Shown: one piece after another, positions 1-6,116 of the stretch | How the letters are laid out: each line of letters begins with the position of its first letter | Numbering within the stretch: position 1 is the stretch's first letter | DNA from: Clostridiaceae bacterium | Lineage (GTDB): Bacteria; Bacillota; Clostridia; Oscillospirales; QAMX01 | Direction of reading: 5' to 3' | Length of the DNA: 16,985 nucleotides | Assembly: GCA_016297585.1 (NCBI GenBank) | Contig: JAEDGJ010000037.1 | Span: forward strand, 1-16,985 | The notes under the pieces: model-generated | Databases searched by the model: none | What the model saw: only the letters and a program-made list of their open reading frames with translations | Told to the model about the DNA's origin: nothing | Made by a program: the position numbers and the translations under genes

Positions 1-1
1 C

Positions 2-313
2 GTGTGCATGACGGATACGGAATACGCGTGGTACCGGGAAAACCGCTTCCCCGTGCTGGCGTTTTCGTCGCAGGCGAAGGGATTTTTCTCGAAGGCGATC
101 GCGGGAGGACTCGAATCGCTCTCCGAAAAGGCACGGGCAAGGTTTGCGACGCCGGAAAACCTCGAACGGCTCGAGCGCGTGCGTGAGGAAGCGGCGCGCA
201 CCGGACGCTCCCCCGCGTCGATCGTGCTGTCGTATATCACGGAAAACGAGGTGCCCGCCGCGGCGGTCATCGGCTGCTCGAGCGTGGAGCAGCTCCGCGA
301 CAGCCTCTCCTGA
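2..313 (+). CDS. Aldo/keto reductase, C-terminal part (5' end outside window)
   Basis: The reading frame is open from the window edge and ends at TGA 311-313, giving about 103 residues. The protein has the C-terminal pattern of aldo/keto reductases: a strand reading FPVLAFSSQAKGFFSK (the 'aySplg.Gf' region), a helix rich in Arg and Glu, then GRSPASIVLSYI and a closing AAVIGCSSVEQLRDSL. The last corresponds to the family's 'pIiGassveqL.d.l' segment that binds the NADP adenosine end. The catalytic Asp/Tyr/Lys/His residues would lie upstream of the window, so activity and substrate cannot be judged. The gene is convergent with mltG and probably shares the hairpin at 370-412 as terminator. The family call is good; the subfamily is unknown. 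Confidence 0.85.
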   Translation: MCMTDTEYAWYRENRFPVLAFSSQAKGFFSKAIAGGLESLSEKARARFATPENLERLERVREEAARTGRSPASIVLSYITENEVPAAAVIGCSSVEQLRDSLS

Positions 314-365
314 CGGCCTTCGCCGGACACGCAACCCGTCTGCGAACCGTCAAAACCGCATTCAG

Positions 366-412
366 GCAAAAAGTGCCGCCGGTCGGAGATTTTTCCGAAC
401 CGGCGGCACTTT
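366..412. terminator. Probable bidirectional intrinsic terminator between AKR gene and mltG
   Basis: A perfect 14-bp stem (370-383 paired with 399-412, core AGTGCCGCCGGT/ACCGGCGGCACT) encloses a 15-nt loop. On the minus strand it is followed by a TTTTT run (368-372), a standard Rho-independent terminator for the mltG operon. On the plus strand the tail TTTGTATTGTT is less uniform but U-rich enough to stop the aldo/keto reductase transcript. Otherwise the 314-435 gap holds nothing recognisable. Confidence 0.85.
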
Positions 413-435
413 GTATTGTTCTCCAAAGACTGCCG

Positions 436-1764
436 TTACTGACCGCTGACCTCGCGGATCGCTTCCTCGTGCTCCGCTGCAGTGCGGGAGAAGATGTGCG
501 AGCCGTCGCGGCGCGCGACATAGAAATAGTATCCCGTCTCGGTCGGGTCAAGCGCCGCCTGAATGGACGCGAGCCCTGGGTTCGCGATCGGGCCGGGGGG
601 AAGCCCCTCGTTGACGTAGGTGTTGTAGGGGTCGTCGATCGTCAGGTCGGCATCGGTCGGCGCGCGGCCGAGGATATAGGCGACGGTCGCGTCGATCTGG
701 AGATAGGGGAACTTCGCGCTGTCCAGACGGTTGTAGATGACCGACGCGATCACGGGGCGCTCCTCGGACAGCTTGGCCTCACGCTCGATCATCGACGCGA
801 TGATGACGATCTCGCGCAGGCTGTAACCGGTCTTCTCCGTCGCCGCACGCAGGTCCTCGTTATATTTCGCGCCGAAGTTTGCAAGGAACTTGCCGATGAC
901 GGCTTTCGGGTCGTCCTCGACGTAGAACTCGTAGGTATCCGGGAACAGATACCCCTCGAGCCGCCGTTTTCCCTCCCCGAGCTCCGTCAGCCAGTCGTAA
1001 TCGAAGTCCTCCGTCTCGATCGCGGCGTAGAGCGCCTCCTCGGAGCAGACGTTCTTCTGCGCCAGCAGCGTCACGATCTGCGCCGTGGTGTAGCCCTCGG
1101 GCACGGTCACGCGCACCGTCTCGCGGACGGTCGTCTTGCGCATCGCGCGGGCGATGGCGGGATAGTCGAGCTTCGCGCTGACCTCGTACTGCCCCGGCTC
1201 AAACGTCGTACCGGACTTCGCGATGTTCAGATAGAGATTAAACAGCGCCGGATACCGGATGATGCCCGCGTCCGAAAGCTTCTCCGAGATCGTCGAAAAC
1301 GTATCGTCCTCCGTCACTTCCACCACGGTCGCGATGTCCGGCTTGACAAACGCGAAAACCTCGTTGGCAAACAGGATGACAAACGAGGACAGGATCATGG
1401 AAATGCCGAGGATGAACGCGGCGTAGGCGACCGCGACCAGACAGCCGTGGCGGGCGCCTCCCCGCACGCGGCGGCGCTTCCGCGGCACGGCGCGCACCTC
1501 GTCCGCCGTCACCTCGACCTCGGCCTCCAGGGCAGGCTTCGGGAGATATTCCGTATTCTCCGGCTCGCCCTCCTGCGGCGGCATCCACTCCTGTGCGGAC
1601 GGCTCCTCCCGCGGCGCGGCGGACGGCTCGGACAGCAGCGCTTCCAGCTCGTCGGCAGAGACCTCCGCCGACGCTTCCTCGAGAAATTCCGCAAGCGAGC
1701 CGGACGGTTTTTTCTCCCGCCCCTCGTCCTCCCGGTGCTTCCCGGTACGTTCTTGTTCGGACAT
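436..1764 (-). CDS. mltG: Endolytic murein transglycosylase MltG (YceG-like)
   Basis: This is a membrane-anchored lytic transglycosylase that cuts nascent peptidoglycan strands and is thought to set glycan chain length. The predicted protein has 442 residues. Residues 1-105 are a long, acidic, low-complexity cytoplasmic region ending in RKRRR. One membrane helix follows at about 108-137, then a LysM-like region and the YceG catalytic domain. Family landmarks are LEGYLFPDTYEF (269-280), IASMIEREA (322-330, with Glu327 at the catalytic position), LQIDATVAYILG (355-366) and GLPPGPIANPG (387-397). The ATG at 1762-1764 was chosen because the longer frame to 1836 would run into the preceding CPBP gene, whose stop is at 1793-1795. 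It is the last gene of the operon and ends at the hairpin 370-412. The ribosome binding site is only moderate (GAAAGAGAG). Confidence 0.95.
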   Translation of the reverse strand: MSEQERTGKHREDEGREKKPSGSLAEFLEEASAEVSADELEALLSEPSAAPREEPSAQEWMPPQEGEPENTEYLPKPALEAEVEVTADEVRAVPRKRRRVRGGARHGCLVAVAYAAFILGISMILSSFVILFANEVFAFVKPDIATVVEVTEDDTFSTISEKLSDAGIIRYPALFNLYLNIAKSGTTFEPGQYEVSAKLDYPAIARAMRKTTVRETVRVTVPEGYTTAQIVTLLAQKNVCSEEALYAAIETEDFDYDWLTELGEGKRRLEGYLFPDTYEFYVEDDPKAVIGKFLANFGAKYNEDLRAATEKTGYSLREIVIIASMIEREAKLSEERPVIASVIYNRLDSAKFPYLQIDATVAYILGRAPTDADLTIDDPYNTYVNEGLPPGPIANPGLASIQAALDPTETGYYFYVARRDGSHIFSRTAAEHEEAIREVSGQ

Positions 1765-1792
1765 GGCAACTCTCTTTCTTCCGAAAAGGCCG

Positions 1793-2707
1793 TCACGCAA
1801 GCCGCGCGACGATGGTGATGACAATCCGTGCAACAAACAGCGCCGCGAACAGCAAAAATCCCATCGTTCCCGCCGCGCCCGTCAGGTTGACGCGGAGCGC
1901 GCCCGGGCCGGGATCCGTCACCGGCACCTGTCCCTCGCGGACCAGATTGCGCAGCGTCCGGATCGCAACATAGGCGCAGAGGAACATACAGGCCACATTG
2001 GCGGCGATAAAATACTCCCAGGCCGTATTATACGGAACCTGCACGGACAGCCAGGAGATAAACAGCGCGTAGCCGTTGTTCACCATATGCGCAAAAACCG
2101 GCGCCCAGACCGATCCCGTACAGTATTGGAGCAGCGCATACCCCAGCCCCGCCGCCAGTGCCGGCAGGATGGTCTCCGGCGACCGCTGCAGCATCGCGTA
2201 CGCGCAGGCGGACAGAATGACGGCCGCCGCCGTGCCGCGCTTTTCATACAGCGAAAAGACCGCGCCGCGCAGGAAAAGCTCCTGCACGACCGCCGGCACG
2301 ACGACAAGCGACGCGATGACGACCCACATGAGCCCTCCCGGGATCTCCGGGCGGATGGGATAGTACGCCGCGAGTCCCGCGGGCGTCTTTCCCTGCGGCA
2401 GCAGGCACAGGCAGTTCAATACAAACGACAGCAGCGCCAGCGCCAGCGACGAAAAGAGGATGTTCATCGCGAATCCGCGGCGCGGCGGACGGCCCCGCAG
2501 GGAAATCAGCCCCACAAGCGGCCGGTATTTTTTCAGAAACACGGTCGGCACGCCAAAAATGAGCAGATCCGCGCCGCCGAGTACGAGATAGGTCGCAGCA
2601 CTCGTGGAAACAAACGTGCCGAGCTGCGCAAACGCGTTGAAAACGCTTAAAAACAACAGCAGCAGAAAGAGCGCCCATCCCGCGAGCGCCGACGGCTTTA
2701 GCTGCAT
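1793..2707 (-). CDS. CPBP-family intramembrane protein (CAAX protease-like), degenerate active site
   Basis: This 304-residue polytopic membrane protein has about seven or eight hydrophobic segments (for example 10-28, 38-58, 80-103, 126-141, 162-174, 183-197, 232-250, 279-300). The central region matches the CPBP/Abi (Rce1-like) fold: VVQELFLRGAVFSLYEKRG (140-158), a segment YAMLQ (170-174), and FAHMVNNGYALFI (205-217). The family normally shows EExxxR, FxxxH and HxxxN/D. Here the first Glu is Gln142 (QELFLR), the FxxxH His is Gln174, and only His207/Asn210 are intact. The fold assignment is firm, but peptidase activity is doubtful. The ATG at 2705-2707 lies inside the end of the 5-FCL gene (10-bp overlap) and is preceded by AAAGGAG at good spacing. 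No substrate can be inferred. Confidence 0.85.
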   Translation of the reverse strand: MQLKPSALAGWALFLLLLFLSVFNAFAQLGTFVSTSAATYLVLGGADLLIFGVPTVFLKKYRPLVGLISLRGRPPRRGFAMNILFSSLALALLSFVLNCLCLLPQGKTPAGLAAYYPIRPEIPGGLMWVVIASLVVVPAVVQELFLRGAVFSLYEKRGTAAAVILSACAYAMLQRSPETILPALAAGLGYALLQYCTGSVWAPVFAHMVNNGYALFISWLSVQVPYNTAWEYFIAANVACMFLCAYVAIRTLRNLVREGQVPVTDPGPGALRVNLTGAAGTMGFLLFAALFVARIVITIVARLA

Positions 2708-3246
2708 GAGAGTAGTCTCCTTTCGGTCACGACCGCGCCGACCCGCCGGTCATAGGGATCCACGGGAAGCGGCATCAGAAATTCCTCATAGCACAGCCCC
2801 ACCGCAAAAATTTCCGGATGCGCCGCAAGATAGCGGTCGTAGTAGCCCCCGCCGCGTCCGAGCCGGTATCCCCCGGGCGTAAACGCCAGTCCCGGCACGA
2901 CGACGGCCGCGGGACATTCCGCGATCGGCGCGCTGCCCGGCGGCTCGGGCAGGCCGTAGCGTCCCGGCCGCAGCTCGCCGGAGGAACGGATCTCCCGCGC
3001 GGTCATCTCGCCTCTGCCGCCGCACAGCGGCACGCAGACGCCCAATCCGCGCGCAAGCCGTTCCTCAATGATGCCCAGCGTCGCGATCTCAAAGCCCGCG
3101 CCGACGTAGAAAAAGACGCAGCCCTCCGGCAGGACGGACGCAAGCCGTTCCGCGATGGCGCGGTCGCGCTCCCGACGGACGCTTTCCGGCACCCTCTCGC
3201 GTCGTGCGAGCAGCTCCCGGCGCAGGGCAGCCTTCTGCGCGTTCAA
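2698..3246 (-). CDS. 5-formyltetrahydrofolate cyclo-ligase (5,10-methenyl-THF synthetase)
   Basis: The enzyme converts 5-formyl-THF plus ATP to 5,10-methenyl-THF, returning an inhibitory storage form to the active one-carbon pool. It has 182 residues, the usual family length. It opens with a basic helix (AQKAALRRELLARRE), has FEIATL with Glu53 in the substrate-binding position, and carries the nucleotide/phosphate loop GRGGGYYDRY (130-139), preceded by VVVPGLAFTPGGYRLG. The ending PYDRRVGAVVTERRLL is also typical. The start is taken as TTG at 3244-3246, which overlaps the TGA of the DJ-1-like gene (TTGA). The frame remains open further upstream, but that extension is an Arg-rich shadow of the DJ-1 gene. 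There is no strong SD, so translation is probably coupled. It sits in the same operon as thyX, which uses methylene-THF. Confidence 0.93.
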   Translation of the reverse strand: MNAQKAALRRELLARRERVPESVRRERDRAIAERLASVLPEGCVFFYVGAGFEIATLGIIEERLARGLGVCVPLCGGRGEMTAREIRSSGELRPGRYGLPEPPGSAPIAECPAAVVVPGLAFTPGGYRLGRGGGYYDRYLAAHPEIFAVGLCYEEFLMPLPVDPYDRRVGAVVTERRLLSCS

Positions 3247-3800
3247 CGGCGGATGACCGGCGCGTCTTCTCCGGCATACATCCCCGCGCGCACGCGGTCG
3301 GCGGCTTCCTCCCCGCAGAGCAGCCGCGCCAGCTCGTACGCAAACGCGTAGACGGTGCCCGCGGCCTTGCCGGTCGTGATCTTCCCGTCGGTCACAACGC
3401 CCGCGCCGGGAAGCTGGGCTCCTTCGAGCGCGTCTTCGCAGCCGGGATAGCAGGTCGCGAGCTTTCCGCGCAGCAGCCCCAGCTCCCCGAGGATCGTCGG
3501 CGCGGCGCAGATCGCGGCGATCCGGATCCCGCGCGCGGCGGCATCCCGCAGAAGCGCTATGACGCGCGCGTCCGCCTTCAGGTTCTGCACACCCGCAAGC
3601 CCGCCGGGCAGAATCAGCATCTCGGCTTTCTCGAGGCAGACCGCGTCCACCGGCGCGTCGCACGCCACGCGGATGCCGTGGGACCCCGTGACCGCGTCTC
3701 CGCCGGTCAGCACGACCTCCGCACCGGCGCGGCGCAGCACGTCCGCCGTCACAAGCGCTTCCGCTTCCTCAAAGCCGTCTTTCAAAAACAGATAAACCAT
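3243..3800 (-). CDS. DJ-1/PfpI (ThiJ/YajL-like) family protein
   Basis: This small cytoplasmic protein of about 185 residues has a flavodoxin-like fold. The hallmarks are DGFEEAEA near the N-terminus, carrying the conserved Glu that contacts the reactive cysteine, then MLILPGGLAG and the nucleophile elbow AAICAAPTILGELGLL with Cys98, followed by GKLATCYPGCEDAL. This pattern matches DJ-1/YajL, proposed to act in oxidative-stress protection or on damaged or glyoxal-modified molecules; the exact activity is disputed for the family. The ATG at 3798-3800 is preferred. A GTG at 3807-3809 is in frame but only 2 nt from the SD, whereas AAGGAG lies 11 nt before the ATG and overlaps the tmk stop codon (TAAGGAG). 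Its last codon overlaps the TTG start of the 5-FCL gene. Confidence 0.92.
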   Translation of the reverse strand: MVYLFLKDGFEEAEALVTADVLRRAGAEVVLTGGDAVTGSHGIRVACDAPVDAVCLEKAEMLILPGGLAGVQNLKADARVIALLRDAAARGIRIAAICAAPTILGELGLLRGKLATCYPGCEDALEGAQLPGAGVVTDGKITTGKAAGTVYAFAYELARLLCGEEAADRVRAGMYAGEDAPVIRR

Positions 3801-3815
3801 CGTTTTCACCGCTCC

Positions 3816-4472
3816 TTATAGTATATCGCGCACCTGTTCCAGAATATCCGCAAAAATCGCTTCCCGGCTGCGCATTTTCCCGTTTTCCGCGCAGGAAACC
3901 GTTCTCCAGCCGAGGTACGCCGCCGCCGTATGCGCGGATTCCGCGGCGCGGCGCAGATAGCCTCCGTCCGCCTCGTGGATATCCCGTTCCCCGGCGCGGG
4001 CGCGGATGTTGTCAAGCGCCGTCTCGACCGGCAGGTCGAGCAGCACGACGCGCGACGGCTCCGGGATGCCCATCCGGCGGTATTCGAGATCGGACAGCCA
4101 GTCGTAATAGTCCCGTCTTTCCTCCGGCGGCAGCTTTGCGCCCTGATGCACGGCGTTCGACGTCGCGTACCGGCAGGCAAGGCAGAGCGTTCCCGCCTCG
4201 TAATCCCGCTTCCAGTACCGCACGAACGACGCGTACCGGTCGCAGGCGTAAAAGGTGCTCGCCGCATACGGACTGACGGCGTCCGGATCCTCGCCGAACG
4301 CGCCGGAGAGGTACATCCGCACGAGCGTCGACGACTCGTCCTTGTAATCCGGATACGCAAGCTCCCGGTGCGCCACACCCCGCTCCCGGAGATACGCGCA
4401 CAGCAGCTCAAACTGCGTCGTTTTTCCCGTACCGTCAACGCCCTCGAGCACGATCAGGCGTCCCATCTTCAT
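3816..4472 (-). CDS. tmk: Thymidylate kinase (dTMP kinase), divergent clostridial-type variant
   Basis: The enzyme phosphorylates dTMP to dTDP, the step after ThyX. The protein has 218 residues. It starts with the P-loop EGVDGTGKTTQ (10-20), followed by TFYACDRYASF (73-83), which corresponds to the 'yaaDR' helix. The dTMP-contact segment normally reading DRY..Ss.AYQG appears as CRYATSNAVHQGAK (100-113). Then come a WLSDLEYRRMGIPEPS stretch, the strand VVLLDLPVETAL and a DIHEADGGYL lid-like region. The start ATG at 4470-4472 overlaps the thyX stop (ATGA) and has GGAGG four nt upstream. A second ATG two codons later would also fit. The domain is clearly a TMP-kinase relative; a different deoxynucleotide specificity cannot be excluded because of the unusual substrate motif. 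Confidence 0.88.
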   Translation of the reverse strand: MKMGRLIVLEGVDGTGKTTQFELLCAYLRERGVAHRELAYPDYKDESSTLVRMYLSGAFGEDPDAVSPYAASTFYACDRYASFVRYWKRDYEAGTLCLACRYATSNAVHQGAKLPPEERRDYYDWLSDLEYRRMGIPEPSRVVLLDLPVETALDNIRARAGERDIHEADGGYLRRAAESAHTAAAYLGWRTVSCAENGKMRSREAIFADILEQVRDIL

Positions 4473-5221
4473 TTCGCCTCCGCACCGTATTTTTTCCGCA
4501 TTTCGGCCGCCTTCCCGCAGCTCATCTTTCCCTCCGGACACGCGCCCTTCACGCAGGGCGGGCCGGCCTCAGCAAAGATATGCGGCGCGACGGCCCTGAC
4601 CTCCTCCAGCATCGCGTCGGCCAGCGCGCGGATCTCCCACTGCGCGCGGGAGCAGCAGCGGTGCAGGAAGAAGTTCTTCAGCTCCCGGGCGTTCATCGTC
4701 ATCACGAGCTGCGTATCACAGGCGTTCGGCAGCACGAACCGGGCGTCCTCCTGCGCCTTCTTGCGCGCGAGGGTCTTCGCGTCCTCGCGGCCGGCAAAGG
4801 ACTCGAGATGCTTTTCCGTCAGCAGCGCGACGAGCCGCTCATAGTACCGGTGATCGGCCTCCATCGCCTCCCGGTAGAGCGCCAGCGCCTCCGGGCAGTC
4901 CTCGATCTCCGGCGGCGTAACGTAGGTAAACTTCTTTTCCGACACATAGCGCTGCGAGCGGACGCTGTAGGACGCAAGGCGGTGGCGCGTGAGCTGCGCG
5001 AGGCAGGAGCGCGAGATGCCCTCGACCGCGAACGTAAAGCTCGCGTGCTCGATCGGGCTTTCGTGGCCGATCGACGCCAGCATATCGACAAAGCGCTCCG
5101 TTTCCGCCTCATCGAGCCCTTCGAGCACGCTTCCGACGGATTTCGACGCGTAGCAGGTCTTCGCGGCCGCGGCGATCACGCGCTCCGGCTCGGGCGTATA
5201 GGCGATCAGCGTTACTTTCAT
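4469..5221 (-). CDS. thyX: Flavin-dependent thymidylate synthase ThyX
   Basis: ThyX makes dTMP from dUMP using methylene-THF, NADPH and FAD, replacing ThyA and leaving THF rather than DHF. The protein has 250 residues. The signature RHRX7S is present as RHRLASYSVRS (79-89), followed by QRYVSEKKFTYVTP. Other typical parts are GHESPIEHASFTF (52-64) and the C-terminal nucleotide-binding stretch NARELKNFFLHRCCSRAQWE (177-196). The tail carries three cysteines (223, 228, 235) in a PPC-x4-C-x6-C arrangement. The ATG at 5219-5221 was chosen over an upstream in-frame start because it overlaps the TGA of the tagA-like gene (ATGA) and has GGAGGA eight nt before it. The next gene, tmk, is coupled by another ATGA overlap. 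Confidence 0.97.
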   Translation of the reverse strand: MKVTLIAYTPEPERVIAAAAKTCYASKSVGSVLEGLDEAETERFVDMLASIGHESPIEHASFTFAVEGISRSCLAQLTRHRLASYSVRSQRYVSEKKFTYVTPPEIEDCPEALALYREAMEADHRYYERLVALLTEKHLESFAGREDAKTLARKKAQEDARFVLPNACDTQLVMTMNARELKNFFLHRCCSRAQWEIRALADAMLEEVRAVAPHIFAEAGPPCVKGACPEGKMSCGKAAEMRKKYGAEAK

Positions 5222-5952
5222 GCAGCTTTCCTCCGAAATCGTTCCCAGACGGCAAGTCCCAAAAACAGCGGCAGTTTTGCCATGCGCCCGATCCGCCGCG
5301 GCTCCTGCGCAAGCCGGTAGAGCCATTCGAGCCCCGCCTTCCGGAAAAACACCGGCGCGCGCTTCAAATTTTCCGCGTAAATGTCGAGCGAGCCCCCGAG
5401 CCCCAGCATCAGCACCGGCGGCAGCGCCTCCAGCGCCTCCTTCATGAAGCGCTCCTGCTTCGGGAAACCCGTGCAGACGAACACGACGTCCGGACGCGCG
5501 GCGCGCAGCGCGTCGAGTACGGGCGCGGCATCCTGAAAATAGCCGTCATGCGTTCCCGCGACGGCAAGCCCGGGGTATTTTGCGCAGAGCTTCTCCGCCG
5601 CAGCTTCCGCGACGCCGGGCTTTGCGCCGAGCAGGTACAGCCGGTACCCTTTTTCGGCACAGAGCGCGGCAAGCTTCTCTCCCAGCTCCACGCCGGGCAC
5701 CCTCGCGCGCAGCGGCCGTCCGAGGATGCGCGACGCGTAGATGACGCCGATGCCGTCGGGCACGACGAGCGCCGCGCCGTTGAGCAGCGCCGCGAGCGCC
5801 GGATCGTGCTTTGCGGCATAGACCATCTCGGCGTTCGGCGTGACGACATATCCCGCCGCCTTCCGCGCGATCCGCTCCCCGCAGCGCCCGAGCGCTTCTT
5901 CCATTGTCACATCGTCGAAGCGTATGCCGATGATCTCCCGTTTCGTATCCAA
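5218..5952 (-). CDS. WecG/TagA/CpsF-family glycosyltransferase (GT26)
   Basis: Enzymes of this family transfer N-acetylmannosamine or a related sugar onto GlcNAc-PP-undecaprenol at the cytoplasmic membrane face, an early step of wall teichoic acid or other surface polymer synthesis. The protein has 244 residues. Typical segments are VVTPNAEMVYAA (36-47), VVPDGIGVIYASRILG (63-78) with the conserved Asp66, LYLLGAKPGVAEAAAE (105-120), GTHDGYF, CTGFPKQERFM (160-170) and LGLGGSLDIYAE. It ends in EWLYRLAQEPRRIGRM (209-224) and a hydrophobic/basic tail that in this family helps membrane association. The start is TTG at 5950-5952, nine nt after GGGGAGG; the nearby ATG upstream is out of frame. It is the first gene of the operon, about 30 nt from the predicted transcription start. 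The exact sugar is not determinable, and no other teichoic acid genes are nearby. Confidence 0.92.
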   Translation of the reverse strand: MDTKREIIGIRFDDVTMEEALGRCGERIARKAAGYVVTPNAEMVYAAKHDPALAALLNGAALVVPDGIGVIYASRILGRPLRARVPGVELGEKLAALCAEKGYRLYLLGAKPGVAEAAAEKLCAKYPGLAVAGTHDGYFQDAAPVLDALRAARPDVVFVCTGFPKQERFMKEALEALPPVLMLGLGGSLDIYAENLKRAPVFFRKAGLEWLYRLAQEPRRIGRMAKLPLFLGLAVWERFRRKAA

Positions 5953-5988
5953 AGCGCTCCGCCTCCCCGGTTCATGGTGTTACGTCTC

Positions 5989-6017
5989 ATTATAACCGAG
6001 AATCGTTAATTTTTCAA
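5989..6017 (-). promoter_or_regulatory. Sigma-A-type promoter for the tagA-thyX-...-mltG operon
   Basis: On the minus strand there is a -35 TTGAAA (plus 6012-6017), a 17-nt spacer and a perfect -10 TATAAT (plus 5989-5994). It lies in an AT-rich island between the terminator of the preceding unit and the TTG start at 5952, leaving a leader of about 30 nt. Confidence 0.88.
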
Positions 6018-6070
6018 GCCCAATCCCGAAATCTTGCGTTTTTCTCCGCGCAGTGCCGATTTTTTTGCGC

Positions 6071-6103
6071 AAAAAAGCGGCGGCAGGAAGCTCCCGCCGC
6101 CGC
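6071..6103 (-). terminator. Rho-independent terminator after the DUF4380-like gene
   Basis: Read on the minus strand, GCGGCGGCGGG and its complement form a GC-rich stem (6077-6084 with 6096-6103, extended across a mismatch) around a loop containing AGCTTCC. It is followed directly by TTTTTT (6071-6076). It lies 13 nt downstream of the stop codon and separates the gpmI unit from the tagA operon promoter. Confidence 0.88.
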
Positions 6104-6116
6104 AAAAGGGCAGTTT

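Noticed and set aside
373..1818. 481-codon plus-strand frame opposite mltG
   Set aside because: Arg/Leu/Val-rich antisense shadow. It begins inside the terminator stem and has no ribosome binding site or recognisable motif.
1793..2707. CPBP gene as an abortive-infection or bacteriocin-immunity component
   Set aside because: It lies inside a housekeeping operon with no bacteriocin, toxin or phage genes nearby, and it lacks the intact active site such a claim would need.
3247..3663. N-terminal extension of the 5-FCL frame giving 321 residues
   Set aside because: The added 139 residues are an Arg-rich out-of-frame reading of the DJ-1-like gene. The 182-residue form from TTG 3246 matches the family length.
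5222..5326. Extended ThyX start 35 codons upstream
   Set aside because: It would overlap the TagA-type gene by over 100 bp. The ATG at 5221 has a good SD, an ATGA overlap and the family's normal N-terminus.
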